A DNA stretch of 64,000 nucleotides from Euptelea pleiosperma (lineage: Eukaryota; Streptophyta; Magnoliopsida; Ranunculales; Eupteleaceae), in the NCBI GenBank assembly GCA_035048495.1, contig CM068545.1, positions 25,330,741-25,394,740 of the forward strand. The letters are read 5' to 3'. Below are positions 24,133-36,300 of this stretch, in pieces. The stretch's first letter is position 1. Each line of letters starts with the position of its first letter. Both the position numbers and the translations under genes were made by a program. Below the pieces are notes generated by a model. That model was not told where the DNA came from. It saw only the letters and a program-made list of their open reading frames with translations, and made no database searches.

Positions 24133-27100
24133 TGGTAGTAGGGATTTTTTGTGTCGTCGGATCGGAAACCCTAGTTCAACAATATTTGTATTTTGATCCA
24201 ATTCACTTTGAATCTTGTAAAAATGTAGACTTTGTATAGCGATATGTTGGATATCGAATCTGCACTCGGGGTTAGGGAACACAATTATCGGAACATTAGA
24301 ACAGTAGAAAGTGCTTGAAAATATGGAAGGGTGAGAGTTGTGAATAATGATAGAGAATTAAAATAATCTTTTTAGAGATGAAAGTTATCAAGACTAATTA
24401 AAACAAAATCTGACAAAACGAATAACAAGATTTAAAATGAAATTAGCAAACTTTATTAATCATTATTCAAAGATAACTTGCATTTAACAATTCTAAATAT
24501 TGAAATAAAACTTAATCTATAAAAACATCAATTAGAGAGAGAAGGGTGTGTAGATAGAGAAAATAGGAGGAGTAGAGAGAGAAACAAAAATTAAGAGAGA
24601 TTTAGAGAAAGAAACAAATGGAGCAATATCTTAGAGAGAAAAAATAATATAGAGAGAGAAAGTAGAAGAATAATAAATTTAGAGAGAGAAAACTCTTCCT
24701 ACAGAGAGAAAGAGAAGTTTAGAGAGGGAAATAAAAGAGAAGTCTTGAGAGAGAGAAGGTGAGAGAAATAATGTAGATATAGAAAGATGGAGAAATTAAA
24801 TTAAAAGCATAGCACTTACTGTTCGGGTTCGGCTAGTGAATCAGCAATGTTTGAGTTCCCAGCAAATCGGTCCGAGGAAAGAGGGGATGGGCAGCACACC
24901 CATAGTGAAATGGTTGAAAAAGCGTAAGCAAAATTTGCTGGAGTTGGCGAAGGAGGGAAGGAATGCCACAATTTGAAAGCTTGTTGCCCTTGTCACTAAT
25001 GTTTTTAGCCAAGGCGTTGCTGTTTGGACGGTGGAGAGTAGGAGGTGCAATGGGAGAAGAGCAGCAACCAATGGGTTGTTGTTGGCTGTCACCACGATGG
25101 CTGGTAGAGGAGAGTGTGACAGTTGTAGGTTAAGGGAGTATTGTATGGTGGAAGAATAGCTTGCTAGAGAGAGGGTGCACCAGCATGGAGGAGCACGTGG
25201 TGAGGTAGATCCACGTTGCTACCAGTGGAGGGATAGCAACGAGGTGAAGAGGAAAAGGAGAGGCTTACCTGTAGTAGCTTGAGTGGCTGGAGTGGACAAA
25301 GGTACTCAAGGCAGTGAAGCCATAGAGATGGTTGGAGAATAGCACAGTAGTGCTTAGATGAAGGCATCGCGGTGGGTAGAAGATCCAGCAAGTCACATTG
25401 ATTCTGTAGGAGGAGAGAATGGCTCCCCCTTATTGTCTGAAGGTCGTCGACTATGGTTGTAGGTCCAGTAGCCACGAGGAAGCCAGGAGGGTGCACGGAC
25501 GGTGCAAAGGTGGTTACCAAGTGGAGGCACAGGGTGCTTGGTATTGGAGGGGTGTGCAACGCTGGTGAGTAGCCGGAGTAAAGGTGCAGGTTGTGTTGTC
25601 GGTCGAACCAAGTGTGGAGGAGGATCAACTCGGCTGGAAAAACTGGCCGGAGTTACAGAAGAAAGGAAAGAAGAAGAAGAAGATTTAAGAAAGGGAAGAT
25701 GAAATTACTGGTGATCGAGTTCCAGGCTGCAAAGGTGAGGTAGCAGCAACATGAAAAAGTAGAACACACCAGAACCGAAGGGAGGAGATGCACGTGATGT
25801 AGTAGCAACAGGTTGGTGCTAACCTTGCTAGTTCGGCCAGCAAGGTTGATTGCTTCTGGAGATGTGGAGGGGGACGCACCTACAACAAGGAGTTGCTGTC
25901 TTGAAGGTCAATTCTTGGTGCAGCAGGGGGTGGCTTTAATGGTGGAGCCACCTACTGATATTGCAGGGGAGAGAGGAGATTCCTGAGCAGCAGCAGAGAT
26001 CACCCTGTAAGTTTCTCCATTGGAATGTGGCAGAAATGCACAGCATAGGTAGGGGTGTCAATAGGTCGGTTCCTAAGGTGGCCAGAACTGGACAATCGGT
26101 TCTGATTCTTATCGGTTTGGTTCCTTAATGGTTCCAATTCTCAAAGTGATGGATCTGGAACCGGAACCGGGACCAATTAAGCATTTCTGTCGGTTCCGGT
26201 TTCGAGTATAATGGGCCAAATCTTGAGAATATGAGAATTTTTACACTATATTTATACATTGGTACCGGTTCTTATCGGTTCGATTCCGGTTCTTATCGGT
26301 TTCGGTTCCATATTAGACTACCCAAAACTGAAACCATTATTTTCGGTTTGGTTCCGGTTCCTTTTAATCGGTTCCCAAAAATGTGGAACCGGAACCGGTG
26401 TTTTCGGTTCTGGTTCTAATTCAGTTCCGGTTAAACAGGTAAAATTGACACCCCTAAGCATAGGTGATGCGTACGAGCTGGAGGGCGCTGGTGTGTGGGA
26501 GGAGTTGCAGGTCGTGGAGAGAGAAACAGGAAGCACCGTGGGTACTTGAGTGATAAGGCTTTAGGAGAGAAATCAAGAGGAAAAAGAGATTAGAAAGAGA
26601 AGGAAAGAAAGTTGCAGGTTTGAGTTATTTTCTTTGAGAGAATTGTGAAGTTTTGAGAGAAGAGATCGTTAGAGCTCTTCTGAGAAGATGAGATAGAGAG
26701 TGGGGTTGAGGGAAGAAGGGATTAAGAGATTATGAAGGGGGAGCGAACCAACCTTCTCTATGAGTTTGACCTCCCTTTAAGCAATAAGGGAGGTTCAATC
26801 CAAGCCATTGGATGAAGAGATGTAGAAGAGATCCACTATTTTTGGAAAGAGAACGGGAGAAAGGAATCGGTCAAGTGAGACCGATTCTCTCTTTTGCTTA
26901 TCAAATAGTTATGGGCATGGGCCTTTGGCACATGTGATGGCCCAATGGAATGTGAGCTATGACCAATGGGCCAGTAGGATAGTGGGCCAGTGAACTTGAG
27001 CCACATGCTTTGGGGTCCATGAGAAATGGTCAGTGGGCCATGTGTTAGTGTGCCAATGGGCTAGAGGGTAGGTTAATCATTGGGCCAATAGGATAATGGG

Positions 27101-27925
27101 CCCGTGGGTGGATATTGAACATGCCACATGTCGGTCATTGGATTGGTATGATAGCGGGCTTGTGAGAAAGTGGGCTCAGTGTGCCATGAGATAGAGATTA
27201 TAAGATGTTAGGCACAAAGTAGCGGGCAAGAGGTTTGTGATGAGATTAGAAGATGGCGATGTGGCCGATAGATTAGCAGAAAGTGAGAATGGAGGGTTGC
27301 GATTTGGCTGGCCAAGGGATTTAAGATGATCATGATGATCGGATGGTCGATGGAGAGAGATGAGAGAGGAGAGAGAAAATAATACAAAATAAAGATAAAA
27401 TAGAACTGGAGGAGGGTCTTGACCCTGGTCTTCTACTTTATTCTTCATGAGATTCACCAATTAAGCAAGTTAGCTTTTGATGTCAATTGGCGTAGCTCTT
27501 AACATCTTGGTCATTCTCTTGGTTCTTCAGCTCTTCCGCTATCTTGGTTCTTTAGATCGGCTCTGTGATCCTCTGGCTTTGCCCATACTTGACTTCTATC
27601 TTCTTGTCGTAGCCTATTGGTTCTTTAAGCTTTGATAGAGGGTTTCTGTGGTCAATCATGGGCCCGCCAATCTTGGGAATCGCCCAATCGGGTCTCTTGC
27701 AAGAGAAAAAGTGCATAATGAGATTCAACTAAAATTGCTTGATACTAGACTATCCGAAATGCATATATTTCATGTAAATAGTCGATTTTCGTCTAAAGAT
27801 TGTATTCTACGCAATGGAAAAAACTCTTACGTGAAAAAATCGGCGAAAAGATAAGTTTTACGTAGGAAAATGTGACATCGCTAAATAGATAATGGCTTAA
27901 AATAAGCACTTTTGAGCGAATATCA
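24133..27925 (-). mobile_element. Long solo-LTR-like element, copy B, complete
   Basis: A 3793-bp unit with TG...CA ends: it begins TGGTAGTAGGG, ends GCGAATATCA, and is flanked by a perfect 5-bp duplication ATGAC (24128-24132 and 27926-27930). The host sequence on both sides is one satellite monomer, so the insertion is unambiguous. On the minus strand it starts TGATATTCGCTCAAAAGTGC. No gag-pol domain, PBS or PPT is visible, which fits a solo LTR. Its length suggests a Tat/Ogre-like Ty3/gypsy LTR, but that is inference from size and end style. The short open frames inside are not supported as genes. Confidence 0.75.
26050..26456. mobile_element. hAT-type MITE 3, nested in LTR copy B
   Basis: This 407-bp element has inverted ends TAGGGGTGTCAAT / ATTGACACCCCTA and a perfect 8-bp target duplication AGCATAGG (26042-26049, 26457-26464). 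The interior is rich in GGTTCCGGTTC / GAACCGGAACC repeats. It is non-coding. It inserted after copy B had inserted into the satellite. Confidence 0.93.
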
Positions 27926-28696
27926 ATGACAAATTCGATGGCACATTTGTAAAGTTTTGACTACGACATGCATAGGTAGAGATATCATTTATTTGCTAGA
28001 AAACTACAAGTTTACGATTATAATCAATAACTCGCGCGTCAAAATATAACAGAGCATGCACATTTATGTAATTTTATTGGTAGATCTTTGAATGGTTTAT
28101 TCAATTGAATGTTCCTAAAGTTTTGACTATGAGAACACTAGATAATATAAATGTATACACGCCTTGTTTGTCAAGAAACAATTATGATCAATAATCAATT
28201 ATGACATTACAGGACATGAGAACATTTAGATGATTTCTTTGGTGGATCCTTGAATAACTAATTCGATAGAATGTTTGTAAAGTTTCAATCGTAAGAACAC
28301 TAGACATAACAAATGTAGACTTTATTGTTGTTGCCCCGTGGAAATAGACACATTGTCCAACTATGTAAATTTACATATTTTTATTTTTATCTTCTTTTGT
28401 ATTTTTGTTATTTTTCTTCGTATATATCGACTAGTTTGATGGAATGTATTGATGATGAAAATGCCAGATGTAGCAAATATACATGCCCATTGTTATTTGA
28501 CGACAAACTCTATAATTATGATCAATGATATATATGTTTAAATGTTGCAGGATATGCACATGTTTACGTGATTTTATTAGTAGATCCTTGAACGCCTGAT
28601 TAGATCAAATATTCTTAAAGTTTCAACTATGAAAAGGCTAGACACAACAAATGTAAATACCTCTAATTTGCAAGAGAAACTACAATTATGATTAAT
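27926..28696 (+). repeat. Satellite segment 6
   Basis: Completion of the d monomer, then e, b (from about 28226, with TGCCCCGTGGAAATAGACAC), b2 and part of c. It stops at AATTATGATTAAT, next to a short MITE scrap and then the MET1 5' flank. Confidence 0.85.
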
Positions 28697-28780
28697 TAGG
28701 GTCAATGATCTCTAAGAGTGTGCCATGTAGCTTATACAATGGTCCCTCATGGAGGTCGGCCATACCCCCCAAAACGCAAG
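28697..28780. mobile_element. Fragment of the ACGTGGC-type MITE family
   Basis: CTCTAAGAGTGTGCCATGTAGC matches the termini of the MITEs at 48.8-51.1 kb. Only about 80 bp are present. Confidence 0.4.
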
Positions 28781-29025
28781 TTGTAGAATCTGTTAGATCG
28801 ATCGATCGCACAAATGCTTGTAAAGTTCAATCACACCCAACCCTTGTATAAAATTACAATTATGACAAAAAATGAACCCATTCAAAATCTGTACTATGCC
28901 AACCACAAGTTATTAATTTTTTTTTAGATAAATTAATAAAACTACTAATGTTAATTTTCTATAGAGGGCATCGCAATTTAAGAGAGAGATTTTAGACCAA
29001 TGGTTAGAGAAAATAGAATAATATA

Positions 29026-32000
29026 GCGAGAATTACTAAAAAGGCCGTAGTTACGAGCACGTTGGTCGTATTCGACAATAGAAAAAAATTTCACCCGATT
29101 TAGTCGTGCTTTATGGCACGGTGGACACATGCATCTCTTTCCTAACAAACGTTGTACGAATCGTAGAGTATTTTTTATTTTATGTCCGTTCTACCCTTCT
29201 GGACGACATGACGACCCATCAGCACTTCGTCGACGACGCTAGAATGAATGAAATCTATAAAAAATTGAGTACACCCAGAGGAATGGTTAAGAAGAGGAAG
29301 GAGAGACGGGAGAATAGGAGAAACCCTCTCGTTTCCTCTCCATCTCAGAAGAATATGAGACATGGAAGAATAGGAGAATATTTCGTTGCCCTAGATTGGT
29401 GAGGGATTAAATTGAAGCCCCAACTATAGTAGAATATCATCAGGGAGACTAGCATTGGTTTAGCTGTGAAGCTGGTGAGCAATTTTCAACCATTAAGAGT
29501 GAGCTCAAATTAGAAAGGAAGAAGATTCAGCATCAGTAAAGAAAAAAAAGGGGGTTCAAGATCTGCAAGGAGAAGGCCAAAAATGTTCTTTTGAAAAGAA
29601 AGAAGTGAACTTGGCATAAACAAGAGTTGTAATGGAATAGATTGGAAGAGGAGGAAAGATCATAATCCATGAGGAAAGAAGTCATAAACAAGGTGAGAAC
29701 ATGAATAATTTTTTTTTGGATGAAGAAGTTGTATGGGTAATTTATGCGTTATTTTTGAGAAAACACATGAATTCACTTTCTATCTTGTTAATGTTGGGAT
29801 TGGTCTTGCCTTAGAATCCCATGAAACAGTATCAGGTTACCAGTATTGTTATTTTACAGATTTAATAATTTGGTACCTTTTTTTTTTTTTGAAGATTAGT
29901 GGAAATAATGGATTACTCTGTTATCGCGTTTGATACATCTTCAATTGTCCATGCACTCGCCTATTGCAAATCCCATCACTAGTAGAAAAGGGGCTTGCAA
30001 AAATGATGAACTTGAAAAATAATTTTGGTGGCCTATTGTGTTTATTTCTTTAAGTTTTACAAAGAGTGTATTTCTACAATTTGACGAATTTGAGGCTTTA
30101 AAGTTTATTAACAGTAGTGGGAAACTGGGAGTTGAGATTGTAACTTATTCTGAAATGCAACTTAGATGGTATTAGCATGTCATTCTTGTGTTTTACATGG
30201 GGAATAGTGTCAGAGAAAACTTGGATATTTTACTGTGTTGGAAAATAATGATTATTCATGAAAGCATCGGGAAATCAGTCTTTTTAGTTTTTCCCAATTG
30301 TCTACGGTTCTGAAATCTGTAATGACTGGTGGGTGAATCAAATGTTGAATCTAGTCACTTAAAGATATCTATCTTTTCTTTTGTACCTATATAATTTCAT
30401 GTTATTTTCTGTATCTTGATCCACTTATAAGAATCTAGATTCAATTTTGGGTTCTGTTCTATATGTACTTTTGTAATCCCTTTTTATTCCTTGGTCTAGG
30501 TTCACATACTTGCAGAGAAATTCCCTGTCAAGTTAGTAAAGTGGTGTTAAAGGTACTTGTTCCACAATTATGTGTAGCCTTCATTCGTTTTAGTTTTAAG
30601 AAAAAAGAATCATACCCAGCTTCTTCCCTTTTATGTTGGACTTATTGTGCACACACACACAAGGTAAATAAATTAAAGGAGACAGGAGAACAAAAACAAA
30701 AGGACCAAAAAAAAAAATCCATATTCTTCCCAACAGAATTTGTGAAAGAATTATGTTGACATCGAAGTTTGATGCTGTTGAACCCCTTTGTGAACATAAA
30801 TGTTCTCAAAATGAAATATTTGCTTGGTTTGAAAGTTACGTTACTTAGACATGGATACTGATACATGCATGAATATTGGAAATGATTATGCAATTCATCA
30901 CTTTCTGAATCCTGGACATGGATATGGATATGAGTATCCCATCTAACTTTTGATGTCATGCTCCTAAGTTTAATTTTCTTAAGCTAATTATCCACCATTG
31001 TGTCGTTGAATTTAATCAAATTTTCCAAGTCCATATCATCAGAACAAGTAATCAGAATCGTATTGTGATACTTAGTACTATACTGAAGGACTGCCCGAGT
31101 TGGATCGATGTTCAATTTCTTGCACATTTTTGTAAAAAAAACTTGAAACGTGATTCCCTCAACGAGACAAATACCCTCAGTGTACCACCCATGTAATTTA
31201 TCGAACCAATAGGCATTTCAAAACGAAACCCTCCAGTGTGACAAAAACACAAGATTTGTTTTTATTTGTTGATGACATTGTTGCATTGAAAACAAACTAA
31301 AATTAGTCATTTGTTTTTTAAAACAGTAAAGTGAAAATGGTACTGGTTCGACCAGTTTAGTGAAAGTGGTTCTACTATAACCAATTCAGCCTTAGTGGAT
31401 TTTTTTTGTGAACATGATACTGGTAAAACCAATTATACCCACAATGATACATGTTCAACTAATATAGTTAAAATAGTATTGCTGAAACCAATTTTAGTGA
31501 GAATGGTAATACCGTAACCATTTCAACCAATCATAAAATAGGTTAGTGAAATTTTGTGAAAATGGTACTAGTTCAACCAACTTTTTCTAAAATGGTACTG
31601 GTAAATCCAATTTAGTGAAAATGGTACTACTGTAACCATTTCAACCAATCGTACACTAGATTAGTGAAATTTTTGTGAAAATAGTACTAGTTAAACCAAC
31701 TTTTTCTAAAATGATATTGGTAAAACCAATTTAGTGAAAATGGTACTACTGTAACCATTTCAACCACTTGTAATCAGGTAACTGAAAATTTGATGAAAAC
31801 AGTTTTGAAACAACCACTTTTAGTTACAATGGTACTGGTTCAACTAGTTAAGTGCAAATGGTACTTATGTAACCATTTCAACAACTCGTAAACCAATTTA
31901 GTAAAAAAAATTGTGAAAATGGTACTATTACAACCTATATTTGCCAGAAATGGTAGTTCAACCAAGTTTACCTAAAATGATACTGGTTCAACCAGTTTGG

Positions 32001-32772
32001 TGACAATAGTATTGGTTCAACCAATTTTGGTAAACATGGTAATGCTTCATACAAATGTTCGTGAATGAATTGAAGTAAGAACTCACAGAGAAGGTTATAG
32101 GCGTCTCATACAAATACATCAACAACTTATGTATTAACCAGTAGAACAACAAGTAATGTAAATGTAACAAACAAAAACCGATAAGTCAATAAGTATATCG
32201 ACAATCCACCCTGGTTCAACCACACTAGTTTCACCACCTTAAATCTAAAAAATGAAAATGAAAGCAATAACCATCTCAAAGTGGCGTACCTTGATTCCAA
32301 TGTTGTCTTTTTTATTAAGCTTCAATGGCGAATAGACAAGCTGTAGAGGAAAGAGCTACAACGAGCTGTGAAATGGTAGAGAAGCTCAAAAGGAAATGTT
32401 CCATCTTTACATTTTAGAGGATAACATCATCATCGTCTTTCACGGTTGGAGTGTGAAGAGTTGTAGAGGAAAGAAATGGAGGGCAAAGAACAGTAGAGAT
32501 GGAAATGTAGGGAAAATGTTATAGAGCAAATGAAAAATGGAGGGAGAGAGAGTGAAGTCAAGTTCGTTGCTTCAAATCACACCGACGAATGGTACTGTTC
32601 GTTAGCAAACCTCAAATCACACTCAATTCAAACCGTCAATAGCAAGATGGTAGTATGCCATTTTCTGAAAAAATTGAACGATAACATTAAAAAGAGACTT
32701 AATAGGTAGACAGTTAAACTAGGACTTAATGGTCTGTACTTTTGTAAATATAGACCTAAAAATAATTTTTCT
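29026..32772. mobile_element. Mutator-like element (MULE), non-autonomous
   Basis: A 3747-bp insertion flanked by a perfect 9-bp duplication AATAATATA (29017-29025 and 32773-32781), the hallmark length for Mutator-type transposition. Its ends are imperfect inverted repeats, GAGAATTACTAAAAAGG on the left and AGAAAAATTATTTTTAGG on the right (minus strand). The duplicate of this locus at about 20310 has the uninterrupted site, so the ends are firmly placed. No transposase domain is visible. At 29.4-30.6 kb there is purine-rich sequence with splice-like signals that could be a captured gene fragment, but I could not identify it. A minisatellite occupies 31318-32060. Confidence 0.85.
31318..32060 (+). 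repeat. ~30-bp minisatellite inside the MULE
   Basis: Degenerate tandem copies built on AATGGTACTGGTTCAACCA and TTTAGTGAAA, alternating with ACTACTGTAACCATTTCAACCA variants. There is no open reading frame across it. Confidence 0.8.
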
Positions 32773-32971
32773 AATAATATACAACTTGAACGGTTAAAAG
32801 CTCCACGGATATAGTGAGGGTGTTGTGATAATTGTGTGTAACTTTATGCCCCTTTTTGCTATAACTTTATGACCATTTTTGTTATAACCAGAAATTAATT
32901 GCAACTTTCAATGCACCTAAAGAGAGGCCAAAAAAGTTCAAAACCTTTTTGAAGGCATTTCTTTTGTGGGT

Positions 32972-33156
32972 CGGTTCCGATGACCAAAAAAGTTCACATA
33001 TTTCTCGGCTGTTTATCCTGAGAATCCAACGGTGGTTAATAATGCTGAGCTGGCATCACTTTTGCAAAAGCAAAACCAGTGTTGGATTCTCGGGATCCAC
33101 GGCCGAGAAAGAACGTGAACTTTTTTGGTTCACTTTTGTTGGTCATCTGAACCAGT
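32972..33156. mobile_element. Palindromic (foldback) MITE in the MET1 5' flank
   Basis: Long inverted repeat: GACCAAAAAAGTTCAC (32982) pairs with GTGAACTTTTTTGGTT (33115-33130), and TTTCTCGGCTG...GAGAATCCAAC pairs with GTTGGATTCTCGGG...CGGCCGAGAAA. The outer arms GGTTCCGATGACC and GGTCATCTGAACC extend it. It is absent from the duplicated MET1 flank at 20.5 kb, so it is an insertion. The exact target duplication is unclear. The single strand could form a hairpin of about 70 bp stem. Confidence 0.8.
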
Positions 33157-33382
33157 TCTTTATTTTTTGGGGGCGCTGGGCGCCAACACTTCCATGGCGT
33201 TCCCGCCTTTTCCCCTTCGAAGAAAAACAACAAAACCAGCTGAGCCAAAGTGAAATTCTATCTCTCTGTCTCTGTCTCTCTTTCTATTTCTATGAATCTT
33301 CTTGATTTCTAGGGTTTTTCTGTAAGGCTAGTTTACTTGTCGCCCTTGATTTCTAGGGTTTCTTTCTGCTTTATAACTGAGA
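33157..33382 (+). promoter_or_regulatory. MET1: MET1 proximal promoter and 5' UTR
   Basis: This block is conserved with the duplicate at 20490-20672: GCCAACACTTCCA, TTCCCGCCTTTTCCC, AACAAAACCAGCT and TAGTTTACTTGTCGCCC. TTCCCGCC matches the core of plant E2F sites (TTTCCCGC-like), which would suit an S-phase gene; this is inference. The TATA-like TATAAAT of the duplicate (about 20583) is TATGAAT here (about 33291). That change creates a 7-codon upstream open frame (M-N-L-L-D-F-stop) ahead of the MET1 start. Confidence 0.5.
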
Positions 33383-36300
33383 ATGGGATCCGCAACTGTC
33401 TTGGATGTGAATCCACTTGCTGTGAAATCGACAGCTCCAAATGGTCGAACCGTTTCAGGTGTAATCTCTCTCTCTCTCTCTCTATTTCATTTTTCTCAAT
33501 CTCTCTCATTCTCTATATAAAATGGTCTTAGATTCCATTGTACTTCGCACATTTCCAATTCTAAAGCCCTAGTTTCATATTTTAGTTCATTTTCTTTCTA
33601 TCCCATTAGTGAAAGAAGCACTGATTCTTTTGAAATATGAGGTTCTTGCTCAACTTAGATCTGGTATGATGATCTGTGATTTTAACTTTGTTTGGTTGCT
33701 ACAATGTTCTTGTGGTTGTTTTCTTTCTTTCAAGGGCTAATTTTTATGGTTAGCATAAAAGCATGTTTGGATCTCCATTTTTTTTACAAAAAAAATCTAA
33801 AGAGTTTTATTCTTGTAGCACAAAACGGCAATCCAAAAATTATTATTTTTTTGGTTATTGCCATAATTCTCTTACCAAGAAACTTCATTGTATTCTTATA
33901 CTTAATTATCATGTTGTTCTTACCGTATTTTTATTTTTATTTTTTTGCTTTTACTGTATTTTAGGATTTTTTTTTATTGGTAAAAGATATGTATTAAAGC
34001 GGGGCTGAGAGGGCCCTCAAAAGCTATACAATATTTTGTCCTTTTTTTATATTTTTTACAGTCTATGTTGCAAGGTTTTCCTGACAAGTTCTTGTTGCAC
34101 ATCTGCTTTAGGTGGTTTCAGAATGTGTATGTGTCTCTCTCTCTCTCTCTATGTGTGTGTGTGTGTGTGTATAATTTGAATTTATATTAGTTCTTGTCAT
34201 ATCAGTTTTCGTTGTCCACGTTTTAAGAGGTTTTTTCTGCCAGATTTTATGGCAGATAGTTTTTTTTTAGTGTCCTTGTAAATTGGTAAATCTTTTTCTT
34301 GTTCTTTGCAATCTCCTCATTGTTTAATTTCCTAATTTTAATTTTGGCCCACCTTTTTCTTTAGAGGTTTTATACCTGTTCTTTGTTTTGTGTGGTAAAT
34401 CTTTGGCTATTGAGGTTTTCTCAGCTTCTCTCGTTCATCTCGTTGTCTCTTTTTTTCGGTGAGACATACTAAAGTTAGAATGACAGGGTGGGAGGAGGCT
34501 ATCCTCCTTATTCGTGTTGTCCACTGTGTATGTGAAGAAAGGGTTGAAACGACCATTTGGTGGGTCCCACTGTGATATCTCCGATGCTGAAATCGGCCCA
34601 ATTGAATGTCGCCAAACCATTTAATTATGGCATTGTTCTGGACAATCAGAAAAGATTTGGTGGAAGGAGATATCCTAGGTGGGATGCATTGAATATTGGG
34701 TCCCAAACCTACTGCACGTGTGTCATGTGCATCGCACAGTTAGGAAAGGCTGGTTTCATTCTTTCCTCTATTGGCATACATATTCCTTTTTGTATGTAGC
34801 TCTTTTGCATGGTCTGTTCTTCTGTTTCCTGCATTTCTTTCTTCTGCTTCCACATTTCCGTTTCATCTTATTGCTATTCATCCTGTTCGTTTCCTCCCTT
34901 CCTGCTCCCATTTTTCTTGTTTATTTTGATGACTTTGTTTGGCTGTCCTTTCCTCTTGGTTTCCCTAAGACTTTTTATATTAATTTTGGGTGTGTTTTCT
35001 GGTTGCCTGATTCTGGCACGCATCTTGTTTTAGGAATGAAGAAGAAAGGTTGTGGAAAACTAAAAGATGTCATTTCTGATGCTACTAAAATGGATATTGA
35101 TGAAGCAGGAGCTTCTGTTCCAAAAGAAAAGAAGCGGAATGGGTCTGAGAACATTGGAGAACCTGCTGTTTCTCGCAAAATGCCAAAGCGAGCTGCTGCT
35201 TGTTCAGATTTCAAGGAGAAATCCTTTCGTTTGTCTGAAAAATCTTCTGTAATCGAAATGAAAAAGGAACGATTGGTTGACGAAGAGATCAGTGCTGTAC
35301 GCCTTACTTCTGGGCCAGATGATCCCCGGCCTAATAGAAGACTCACAGATTTCATATTCCATGATGTCAATGGAACTTCACAGCCCTTTGAGATGTCAGA
35401 AGTTGAGGATGTGTTTATTTCTGGTGTTATCTTGCCGTGGGATGAAAGTTCAGACAAAGAGAAGGAAAAGGGTGTCAGATGTGAAGGTTTCGGGCGGATA
35501 GAGTCCTGGGCAATCTCTGGGTATGAAGACGGGTCACCTGTAATTTGGGTCTCAACCGACCTTGCGGATTATGATTGTTTTAAACCTGCAAGTAGCTACA
35601 AGAAGTTCTACGATCACTTCTATGAGAAGGCGCGTGCCTGTGTCGAGGTTTACAAAAAATTGTCCAAATCTTCTGGAGGAAACCTTGACTTGAGTCTCGA
35701 TGAATTGCTTGCTGGGGTTGTTCGTTCGATGAGTGGAAGTAGGAGGTTCCCTGGTGGGATGTCTGCCAAGGACTTTCTTGTTTCACAGGGTGAGTTCGTC
35801 TATAACCAATTGATTGGTTTGGATGATACATCCTCAAAAAATGATAAGATCTTTTCCGAGTTACCTGTTCTCGTTTCCCTTAGAGATGAGTGTAGGAAGA
35901 GGGGGGAGTTCAAAATGCCAGCAATGGTCTCAACAGGTGGGAGCTTGAAGATTAAGGATGGTGGAGAGGAATTGGATCAATCTGGTCCATTCACTTGTAT
36001 ATCTGAGGAAGATGAAGATCAGAAGTTGGCACGCTTGTTGCAAGAAGAAGAGATCTGGAATTCAAGGAGACAGAAGAGAAATCAGCGCCCAGCCTCTGCT
36101 TCCAACAAGTTCTACATTAAGATCAATGAAGATGAGATTGCAAATGACTATCCTCTACCTGCATATTATAAGACCTCTGTCGAAGAGATGGACGAGTATC
36201 TTCTCTTTGATGGTGATGACAGCTTGTGTGATCCTGATGACCTTCCACGAAGCATGCTTCACAACTGGTCACTTTACAACTCAGACTCCAGGCTTATTTC

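Noticed and set aside
34679..35033. Upstream extension of the MET1 exon-2 open frame
   Set aside because: It is a hydrophobic, pyrimidine-rich intron translation ending at a strong acceptor (CTTGTTTTAG). Exon 1 at 33383 joins exon 2 in phase, and the duplicate copy supports that start.
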